NCBI GenBank assembly: GCA_013398175.1
Contig: VZRZ01005367.1
Span: forward strand, 478,838-542,837
Direction of reading: 5' to 3'
Source of the DNA: Climacteris rufus
Taxonomy: Eukaryota > Chordata > Aves > Passeriformes > Climacteridae
DNA length: 64,000 bases
The notes under the pieces are model-generated. The model was not told the origin of the DNA. It ran no database searches and saw only the letters and a program-made list of their open reading frames with translations. Shown in pieces: positions 22,480 to 32,300 of this stretch (position 1 is its first letter; each line of letters opens with the position of its first letter). Made by a program: the position numbers and the translations under genes.

Positions 22480-23742
22480 ACAACCTCTCTTCCCACACCT
22501 TTCAAGAGAATGGACCTCAAGGCAGGGCCTGGGGGAGCAAAGTCCCTCCCAGTGTAAGAGAAGATCAGGTTTGTGGCCACCTGAGGAATATGAACACACA
22601 TAAGTCTGTGGGACATGACAGGATGCATCCCAAAGTCCTGAGGGGATTGGCTGGTGTAGTTAGCAAGACATTCTCCCTGATATTTGAAAAGTCATGACAG
22701 GCAGGAAAAGTCCCTAGTGATTGAGAAACAGGAAACACTGCACCCACCTTTAAAAAGGAGGACTCTGGGAACTACCAACCTGTCAGCCTCAACTCTGTGC
22801 CTGGGAAGATCATGGAACAGATCCTTCTAGAAGCTGTGCTAAGGCACATGGAGGAGAGGGAGGTGTTTTGGGACAGCCAACACGGCTTCACCAAGGACAA
22901 GTCCTGCCTGACCAACCCAATGGCCTTCTATGATGGAGTGACCACATGAATGCACAATGGAAGGGCTACAGATGTCATTTATGTGGAGTGCTGTAGAGCT
23001 TTTGACAGGGTACCACACAATACCTGTATCTCTAAATTGGAGAGAGATTAATTTGATGGAAGGACTCTTTGGTGGATGAAGAATTGGTCAGATGGTCACC
23101 TTCAGAGAGTAACGACCAACAGCTCAATGTCCACACGGAGACCAGTGACAAGTGGTGTCCCTCAGGAATCTGTACTGGGACCAGTACAGCTTAGTATCTT
23201 CAACAGACACAGACAGTGGGATCAAGCACATCCTCAGGAATTTTACAGGTGACACCAAGCTGAGTGGTGCTGTTGACACACCTGAAGGACAGGATGACAT
23301 CCAGAGGGACCTGGACAAGCTCAAGAAGTGGGTCCATGGGAATTCCATGAGGCTGAACAAGGCCAAGTGCCAGTGCTGCACCTGGGGCACACAACCCCTG
23401 TATTAATCCAGGCTGGGAGATGGAGGGATTGAAAGGATCCCTACAGAGAGTACTTTGGGGTACTTTTGGTGGATAAGAACAAGTTTTTGGTGGATAAAAA
23501 GCTGGACAGGAGTCAAGAGTATGTGCTCACAGCCCAGAAAGCTGATTGTATCCTGGACTACATCAAAAGCAGCATGGGCAGGTTGAGGGAGGTGATTCTG
23601 CCCCCTACTCCACTCTCATGAGACCCCACAGGCTTTGGAGAACCTATGTAGTTGAAGATGTCCCTGTTCATTGAAGGGTCTTGGACCAGATAACTTTAAA
23701 GGTCCTTTCCAAACCAAACTATTTTATGATTCTACCATAAAC
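22480..23742 (+). mobile_element. CR1 LINE with RT remnant, 3' end and internal deletion
   Basis: A 1.26-kb 5'-truncated CR1. The early part reads as the reverse-transcriptase region of ORF2: at about 22759 a frame gives NYQPVSLNSVPGKIMEQ (the NYRPISL-type motif), and 22890-22930 matches the 'Q-HGF-KGKSCLTN' block. A frame at 23152-23406 covers the palm domain, but the catalytic Phe-Ala-Asp-Asp reads Phe-Thr-Gly-Asp, so the enzyme is dead. After 'tactccactctcatgagacc' (about 23606-23625) the sequence jumps within some 30 bases to the 3' UTR block 'gatgtccctgttcattgaag' and ends with 'attttatgattctacc'. The expected C-terminal and 5' UTR-proximal segment, roughly 0.5 kb or more in family members, is missing. 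Confidence 0.92.
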
Positions 23743-24029
23743 AGAAAACATATGTTCTGATCATCTCTGTGATGTATAACGCCAAATTTAGGATGAACTC
23801 CAAAGGACATGCAAGACCAGTAATGTTATTTCCCCAGAGCCTAAGCAGTAAAAAATGGTCACCTGTAAGAAGAGATGTTGAGTAGTGAAAATCATAGAAA
23901 ATGTGGCTGAAAGCCACATCAAGGACATTCATGTCTGTGAGGACAGCAACCTAAAACATTTTTAACAAATACTGCTTTAGCTTGCTACGGGAACCTTCGA
24001 TGTGCCTCCACAGCTAACCCAGGGAATCT
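23743..24029. other. Spacer between two CR1 copies
   Basis: About 290 bases between the younger plus-strand CR1 and the older minus-strand copy. It may include the unrecognised 3' end of the older copy. Nothing else was recognised. Confidence 0.4.
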
Positions 24030-24375
24030 CACCCAATCCTTAACTACCTTTACATCAGGAAGTTTTTCCTAATGCCTTAATGAAATTTCCTTTTCTAAAC
24101 TTTAAGCTCATTACTTCTTTTCCCATCCATTATGGAGAACAAACTGCCTGTTCTGCTCTGCAGCTGCTTGTTGCACATCTGAAGATCACTAAATCACACA
24201 CCAGTCTCTCTGGACTAAACATGCCCAAATTTTCTTCAGAGTAATGATTTCAGTTTTCTGAACTACATTCTGTTGACCTACATTTTTCATGGAGTGCAGT
24301 GCCCAAAAGCAGACATGATATCCCATCTGAGGCTTATATGGGTTATGTCATGAAGAAGGATGTCTCACCTGTGTT
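24030..24375 (-). mobile_element. Old CR1 LINE 3' region, antisense
   Basis: In plus-strand order it shows 'caggaagtttttcctaatg', 'taagctcattacttcttttc', 'catccattatggagaacaaa', 'ctctctggactaaacatgcc', 'tggagtgcagtgcccaaaag' and 'cccatctgaggctt'. These follow the antisense of old CR1 elements ('gtttttcctaatg', 'gcccattacttcttgtcc', 'ccagactaaacatgccc', 'gtggtgcccagaactgg', 'cagctgaggcct'). It is clearly older than the adjacent copy ending at 23742 and points the other way. No open reading frame survives. Confidence 0.8.
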
Positions 24376-26624
24376 AGTTTTCAAGTTAATTCTTGTTTCA
24401 GTCCCTAACATTAGCCAAGATTATTATATTATCATTAATTCTTCATCTTTATAAGACAAATCCCAAAGAATGTCAGATGGTGTAGTCTTAATCAATGAAA
24501 ACGTACCTTGTCTTTCCACCAGAGTAGCACAAGACGGTTAAAACCTCTTAATATTCAAGTCTTGACAGTCTGTTTATGTTCTGTGATTGGGATATTTTTC
24601 TTTGTCAATAAGATGAGTAAATTTACAGCTTGTGATACTGTGAGGAGCCTGGAAACCCTTCGGCACTTTTAATCATCAAGATTTACTCTTAGAAGTAGAG
24701 TGGGTTTTTTAAACCATCTAAATATATCCTCTTAATTATTAGTCTGACTGTTACATGCCTCAGAATGTAAAAGCTTAAATCCCCACATCTAATTAAAGCT
24801 GTGCATCGAGAGAAAGCCAGCGGACTAGGAGGGAGCAGTCTATCTTTGCAACAACTAACAAGTTGCTGTTTTCCCTATTTTTGAACCAAACAAAGTAGTC
24901 TTTTAAAGATGAAGTAGAAGAAAACAAGTGCGGTATGTACCAGTCCTACCACTCAGTGGTGAAACTAATTACAGAAGAAAGCGGAACCACACAAGTAATG
25001 CAGCGCATTTGCAACCATGAGAAATAAGTGACAAACATTTGCTGTGATCAAACCAATAACTTAAAGTGCACTTTACAAATATTTCTTATTCATCTCTAAT
25101 TCCGGAAGCCCTTCTTTCCCCTGTTGTGCTAATTGTCTTATATCCAAGGCCTCTGGCCCCCTGCCAGATATTTGCTGTTCCCTGAAAGGCTTCTCTATTC
25201 TAGAAGATAAATGCCAGCACAGCATGGAAATCATTTAGCAGCCAAAGAACTGATGGATTTCCAGTTTTGATTCACTGTACTTCAGGACCATTGTAGCTCT
25301 AAATACTGTCTTTTTAGTAATAGGTGTTGGTTTTTTTAACACCACTGTTGTTTGGTGGCAGTTTCAATAGAAGGGAATATCAAAAGAATTTTAAATAGAA
25401 TATTCAAGCACGGAAGGGGTTTTTTTGTGACTTTGAAAATAAACACCACTTTCAGATCAAAGTTCCCAAACAAGGGTTTGGCTGGAAGATTAAAATAAAT
25501 GAACCCTGACTAAATAAATTAGGTGTTGGGATTTTTAAATGTCATCTGCAAAACTCAATACAGCACAACATTGACTTCAAGCCTTCGAAGTTCAAGCATG
25601 TTATGTATTCATGAAGTGATTCAGGAGGCAACAGGCCCCTGTCCCTTTTCTTTGTCCACAAAGATGGAAATTGTCTTGCTGGATTTTTGCCTAGTCCAGG
25701 ACAGCAGCACAATCATGTTCTGAAACTGTTCTTTAAAATCTGGTAGAGAAAGAACATGGACAGACACCTTAATTATCCATTCTGTTGAGCCTCTCAGCTG
25801 GTGTCATTGCAGGGTCTTTTGCCCACAGTCTCTTTTTCTCTCTTTTTGTCACAGTCCCTCTGTTCATCAACCACCTCCCTCAAGGGAAGAAGCACAAGCC
25901 TCATCAAGACACCCAGAAGAGCTGTCCTTTCCAACAAACTACCAGCTGGTCCAATGAAGGCAACAAGTTTCCTTGTTAATAATGACTGATACAAAGAATT
26001 TGGGAAAATCACTCGCTGCTGGGGCATTGGAGTGTTTGGGCATTGAAACGTCCTTTTTTTTTTTTTTTAGTGCACCATAAACTGAAATTTATCCTGATAA
26101 AGTGACTTTTTAAAAATCAATATTGAATGTCCTTTCCCTACCACAGCTTCCCTGCACACATCCCTCCAACTCAAGGAACACGCTGAGCTCTAGTTACAAG
26201 CGTCTGCCTATGTATGTACTTTGGGGTTTTTCCCTTATTATTTGAGCCTCTCTCCTGTACTGAGTGATAATGAACTCCCATTCATTGACTGTGTGCTGAT
26301 GAGGACATCTTCACATCTCTCTGCAAACAGGCAATTGTGCGGCATCAGCATTACATGTCATTATGATGCAGCTAGAGTACTTCAGTCCTTTCCTGTACTT
26401 TGATCAGCAAAGATTAATTACCCTCGACTGAATTATTAGTGGTGATTAAACCTAACAGAAAATAAATGGGACTGCAATATTACTGGGTTATAATTTCACC
26501 AGTGTGGTCATTTGCAAGCAATTTCCTTATGCACATTTTTTTTTTAATCATTGTGCTCTAAGAGTTTTTCTATCATGTATTAATTAGGGGGAGATAGCTA
26601 GTACACAATACCACATTGTACATT
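24376..26624. other. Unique AT-rich sequence, part of it possibly conserved noncoding
   Basis: No gene recognised. The stretch 24590-24860 has homeodomain-type words (ttaattatta, ctaattaaag) and lacks any repeat signature, which is the look of conserved noncoding elements, but conservation cannot be judged from one sequence. A run of 15 T lies at 26054-26068. Two overlapping frames on opposite strands at 25785-26027 are chance frames. Confidence 0.35.
26054..26068. repeat. Poly-T run (15 T)
   Basis: Homopolymer tract. No retroposed body was recognised beside it. Confidence 0.85.
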
Positions 26625-26796
26625 ACATGACATATGCAAATCATATGCAAAGCCTACATACAGCTCTATGTCCAAAGATCAAGATGACTTGGGTAAAACT
26701 TTAATTGAAGTCAGTGGAGGTTTTTCTCATGGTGTAGTGTGATCTTTGTACATGCAGCTGTACATGAGCTTTGCATATGATTTGCATATGTCATGT
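26625..26796. repeat. Long inverted repeat with octamer (ATGCAAAT) motifs
   Basis: Arms 26625-26665 and 26756-26796 match as reverse complements at 37 of 41 positions, with the outer 29 perfect. Pairing resumes inward at 26666-26682 with 26739-26755 (13 of 17, including nine consecutive bases, caaagatca). Each arm carries one perfect POU octamer (ATGCAAAT at 26634-26641, ATTTGCAT at 26780-26787) and one ATGCAAAG variant (26645-26652 and its mirror at 26769-26776). The loop holds 'taattgaagtcagtgg', resembling the core of the old amniote palindromic repeat. It could be a MITE-like transposon, a local inverted duplication, or a dyad regulatory element. See findings. Confidence 0.9.
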
Positions 26797-29088
26797 CATC
26801 TTGACCCAAGATTTGATCAATTGGTTTACAGGGTCAACTTCCATTAAAACTACAACTTGCAGTGATTTCCTATGAAATCTGAATGTAATAAATATTAAAT
26901 GAGGAACTTAGTGCCATCACAATAGAGCTAGGCAGGAGCATTACTTTGCTCTTCCTTGGAGACTTCATACGTCCTACAGACAGTGCTCTCCCACATCACT
27001 CTGCTCACACCCTGCAGAAGCAGAGACTGCAGAGGCAGACACAAGAAGGTGAGCAGGGATATATGGCACCCTGAGCACTGCCAGACTTAACTTCCCTCCA
27101 AGGGTAGCTCAGCTCTCAGAGCACTATGAAATATAATCCTCTGGCTTTCTCTTTGGCTCTTCTGTAGAACCAGGTATCCTCAGATGCTTTGTTACTAGAA
27201 GAGCTCTGTACCACCTGCTATCTCTAAGGCATTCAGGACTTACCCTCCATTGTCAAGGACAGCACTCCACCATTAATTGTACTCTTTTTTCCCCCCTCTA
27301 ATACATCAATACTCCTGTACTAAAAAACAACCCAATTAAAAAATTCTTTTTTTGCAACACCTGCCCTCACTGCCCATATAATCCCAAGAAGCAAATAAAT
27401 TTTTCACCCCAAGTTTCTCATTCCCCAGCCAATAGTCCCTGGAAAGAGAAGGAATTGCTGGAACAAGTTTTCTTTTACATAATGACAGTCCACAATTTCA
27501 CAGTCTGAGCAAGTCTTGGTCTTGGCTTGAACCATAAGGTCACACATTAATTAGTCCAATCCCCTTCTTTAGTCAGTATTTCTTGTTCACAACAACTGTT
27601 TGCTCAAATGTTTTTGCTGCTTTATTCTGAAGCAATTCTGATGGCAGGCTGTGAATGCTGTGGTGAGCACCATGGTTTTTAAACTACTCTGTCGTAACTC
27701 AAGCCTGGAAGTGCCCACTTTGCCTCTCAGAATACCACTTAATGGTCTCCCGCAGACTGCACCATTACCTGTAAGGACAGAGCTCCTGCAGTGGCGCTGG
27801 ATCCAGAGCCAGAAATAACCAGCAAAGATTTTTTTCTGTGAGCAGAAAATCACTGTTCTAAACCAGAAAACAACTTGTTTTTTATAAGAATGTAATAAGG
27901 TCAATAAGAGGCCTTCCAAGCCAATACTCTGTCTCCTGCAGTGACCAGTAGTAAACACACAGGGAAGAGAGGGGCTTGGGGATTTTGATTTTTAACTCTT
28001 CTTTGACAGGAAAAATAATTCACAATATCTGAACTAATACAAACCTTTACTTCATATTTCTGGCTCGCTGTGCAACATGCAGTCAGTAGGAATTACTTGG
28101 TTTGCCTGACTTCCAGAACTGCAGAAAGAGCTTCTGCTCTATTACTTTGCTTAGTCTTTTATTTTTCCAACACTGAGATGCCTCAGCTCATGAACCATCT
28201 CTCCTAGATAGGTATCATGCACAACATGCCTGCAGTCACACCAGGCCTTGTTGTGAGATGCTAAACCCCACAGTCCAGCTGTAAATTTCTGCCATATAAC
28301 TCCTCGATTATTTGGAAAATCATCTACAGGACCAGCTTTTATTCAGTAAAATCAACACAACAACCTTGTAATTTTGGTGTCACTGGAAAGAACATGTTTT
28401 GTAAAACTGCACGGGACAACAAACGCCAAAAGGCGACACTTCCATTTGCTGCTCTAGTGTGTAAATGAGCCCTATATTTGTTTAAATGCTCGGATAAGTT
28501 ATTTGTGACTCTGTCAGAGTGATAGATCTGAGGTTATATATAAATACACATGTACACACACACGCACTGCAGATCAAAAAGGCATCTGGCTGTCAAACAT
28601 GAAAAAGAAAACAAAAGGTGTAATTGTCAGCTGTCTGCCTTGGACACCTGGAGTCACTGCTAATGCAATCATCTGAGCTCCCGCCATGGCTGTGGCTTTC
28701 ATGCCAGACAGAAACTTCTTCCAAAAGCAGCTAAAAGCCCACTGAGCATGATTTGATTTCTCTCTCCTCTCCTCAGACCTGTGACAAAGACATCAGGGCA
28801 GCATGGCTTAGTTTCTCTCTTTTGGGGTTGTTTCTTTTTCTAAAACTCAGAAGATTTTCAAATTAGTTTGGTCACTGTTCCCCATTTGCTTTACACCTTA
28901 GGTGTGCACATCTGTAGCTAACAGAGATTTTGTACTACAGCCTATTTTTTTCTTAACAATCCAGCTGAAGGAAGAAAAATATAATAAATGCCACTCTGTC
29001 TGCATCTCTGACTCTGAGAAGCCGTCCTTATCTTTGCTTCCTCCTCTGCATCAGTCCCCTTTCAGCAGATGGTGCTTTGCCTGTGCAG
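26797..29088. other. Unique sequence, no gene recognised
   Basis: Contains a 123-codon minus frame at 27587-27958 without a recognisable domain, a short CA-rich tract near 28550-28564, and a segment at 28400-28500 that keeps four CpG dinucleotides in an otherwise CpG-poor region. No repeat family was recognised. Confidence 0.45.
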
Positions 29089-29348
29089 ACCAGCATGTGC
29101 ACAGCCCAAGGCCTGCCCTTCCCAGAGCAAGTCCCTTCGGACGTGGCTGCCCTTGCCCGGCAGCTCCCGGTGTGGAGCAGCTGCCATCGCTACACCTTGC
29201 TGGGTGTCAGAGAAGGCAGGCAAGCAGCTGTTTCGGAGACACTGCGGGTGGTGATGGAGGGCCATGCCAGCAGACAGGACTGCAGCTACAATGCTGGCTG
29301 TATTCTGCCTCTGAGAGCGGGGACGTGCCTCTGCCAGTCTGTTCCGCA
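29089..29348. other. GC-rich patch, open on both strands
   Basis: Hand count over 29101-29340 gives 151 G or C in 240 bases (63 percent), far above the surroundings, with nine CpG. The patch is open in a 93-codon plus frame (29077-29358), a 153-codon plus frame (28902-29363) and a 145-codon minus frame (29062-29499). High GC alone lengthens open frames, because stop codons are AT-rich. None of the translations shows a domain I recognise, and there is no convincing start context or splice signal. It could be an unrecognised exon, a decayed retrocopy or a GC-rich island. CpG is about 0.4 of expected, below the usual CpG-island threshold. Confidence 0.5.
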
Positions 29349-32300
29349 ATTCCCTTGAACTAGGCCTATGCTCAGGAGTGCTCTGAGCCTGCTGATCCCT
29401 CTGGATTATGCAGCAAATCCCTCTGCTGTTCTGCAAGGCCAGCCAAGAAAGAGCAGTATTATGCTTCATCAAGTTTTCTCCCTCTTGAATTTGTGGCATC
29501 TCCCTGACTAGAGCTGGCAGGGAAGGTGAGCAGGTTGTGGATGTGCAGCAGATCAGTGACAGCAGTCATGGCATCCCAGGTCTCAGGCCTCCCAGGGGAT
29601 GCAGGTCTTTGGCCTCACAGTGCACACACAACTGTTGCTCGCACGCTGCCCGAGGGCTTGGCAGCACGGTCACTTCTCCAAGCCAAGGAGAAGAACACGG
29701 TGCTGAAACACACACACACATCTCTGGTAAACAGTAGGGTTTTCATCTCGGGACTTTCCTTGCCTTGTGAGAAAGCCTTAGAAGACTTCATCCTCCAGAC
29801 ATGTTGCTGCAATGTCCTTTCACTGTTAAAAATAACGTTTCTCCTTTTGCCTCAGGTGTTAAATCTGGTGCCAGTAAAGACAGTTTGTGAAGACAGTGCA
29901 AATCAGTTACATCAGAAATGCACTACATTCTAGGTTATTTATTTTCAGCATCATTGTCCTGAATTCAAAGTTCAATATCCCAAACCATCTTTGTGGTGTA
30001 TTACTTGTTCAGCTGGATTACACTGACATAGCTCCTTTGAACTGATGGAGCTATGCACAAACACAGTAAATGGGAGTCTGTGTCTTAAAGATGATACAAT
30101 AGAGCAAAACCCTACCTGGCCCTTAAGTTACTGGAAGGAGAAAGGAAAAAGAGGTGCCAAGGGAAACACTATTGCCCTGCAGGCAGAGGAAGCAGAATGA
30201 TTTCAAGCAGCTCTGGAAGCCCCAGTTGTTTTATTTTGCAGGGAGATTCCCATCCCATCTGCAGTGCCAGAATACATGCTGGGAACATTTTAACTGGAAC
30301 TGGCACATACATCTTGCAGAAACAGCTAATTCCCGCTACATATAAGAACCCATAGACTCTCTGTGCCAGGGCTGTAAGAGAGAAAGATAACCTCATTCCC
30401 TAGAGGATGTTATTATCCCCCCAATATTATTATTCCTCAAATTCCATAGTATTCAAGATATTATTATTCCTCCAAAGCCTTGTCAGCATGAAGCTGCTTG
30501 TAATCCAATCCCCTCCATATAGCAGACAAAGACAGAGCCACCCCAAGAGGTCTTTGGCTCGTCCCTGGAGAGCAGAGGGCCCTGGCAGCTGGTGGCTTCA
30601 CCCTGCACAGTGCTGGGGTGTATGGGCATAGTTCCCCTGCACTCTGGACTGACTCAAGCCTCAATGTATCCTAAACAGCTAAGGTTTTAAACCCACTCTG
30701 CGTCCCCCCACAAAGGCACGGCACTGCCTGGAACAAAGAGTCACGGCAGTGGAGTCACACATGACTCCTCGCATCAAAGCCCGGCATTAAGCAGGCAGGG
30801 TTAAGCCTGCCTGAGCCATGTGAATGGGAAAGCCCAGGACTCTGCCTATTCTGGTCACTTCTAGCCTTTGATCACAAAACTGATGCAGATTGTATAAAAA
30901 GGCAGCAATCCTTGCAGGCATTCCCCCCGCCCTTCCCTGAATCCTGAGCCAGGCTGCCCTCCCCTGGGAAAGAAGACAGGGGTCTTGAGGGCAGATTCGC
31001 CTCTCCTGCACATCTAGAGTGCTCGTACTGATGTCTGTGGAGTTATTTCAGCTTTGGACTTGTGTAAAATAGATCAGCTTTTCACTGGAAGATTCTTGCT
31101 TGGGGCAGCAATTAGTTTTGCTCTCCTTGTGCCTGCTCTGGAAACCCTGGATCACTCGCACCATCTCTTAGCAAAGTCGAGCCAGGACGACACTCTTTGA
31201 CAAGGTATCCTAAGCAGCTCCTAGGCAGTAGAAAGTGAGACTGGGATGTGATGGGCAAAATCAAGACTATTTCTGAATTTGCTCAAAGCAAAGGAGGTTT
31301 AAAAAAATATAATCAAGGGCAGAGAGGCAAGGAAAGATTTGAGTGTTTATATCCCACCTAAACACAGTCTGTCCTTTGGTGATTCATGACAAGAAGAGAA
31401 ATTACTTTAATGCTAAACTTACAAACCCTCATATTTCAAAAAACAATCTGTCTTAGAAATATTGCTTCTTGCTTATTCAAACTCAACCTATATTCATCCA
31501 CTAGTATCCAGCTAGGAAAAGCTAAAAACAGTATTCTTCTTCCTCTTTATTTTCTTCAGATTCAGTCCACTGGAAATTTAGCAGCCCAGATTTACTCAGG
31601 CATTTTGAAGTCAGGCTGTGGTTCCTGCTACCTGATCCCACTCGTCTGGCATCTGGCACAGTCCTGCTTTTGTTTCCTATGACTTAAGCATCAGGCTTTA
31701 CTGATGTGTGGCCATATTTTGCTCAGCCCTGCAGGTCAAGTGAATTCCATGTCTGTATTGGTTCCCAAGGGGCCAAGAAGGCGGTCGGGTATAAGCTCTC
31801 ACATAACCTCTTCTTCTCCAGCCAACTTTCCAAACGACTCTTATTGCTCTTCATGTTCACTGAGGGGCTTTTATTTAACTTGGCAATCGCTGTCACTTTT
31901 CATGTCCATTTCCTCCCTCCCCTTTTGATGTGTAAATTATCCCTGGATATTGGCAAACAGGACAATTTGGGTATTGCTGAGCACCCCTAGCCTGACTTCC
32001 CCCCCACCCTCTACAATCATACAGGCTTCATTGACTATCCTTCCTCCAGCCCCCACTTTTAATTTGTTCAAGTAGCCTGAGCATACACAGTCAGTAATTT
32101 GACCACGTTTAATCGGACACTGCAGCTTTCTGTATCCTGAGTCTTTGCCCCAGTTCCTTTCTGATTTACTGTATGTACAAATTGGTCATGGTGCCAGAGA
32201 GGTCCTGATTCAGCAAAGTGTTTTGGCACGTGCCTTTAAAACGGGAACAGAGCTCTGAGGTGAGGAGGGACCAGACTCCCCAAACTCCACTGCAAAGAGA

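Noticed and set aside
23124..23394. Two minus-strand frames of 64 and 88 codons as genes
   Set aside because: They are antisense to the CR1 palm-domain remnant.
27587..27958. 123-codon minus-strand open frame as a gene
   Set aside because: No recognisable domain; chance length.
29526..29933. 135-codon plus-strand frame as an exon
   Set aside because: No recognised domain and no convincing splice sites; kept only as part of the unique stretch.
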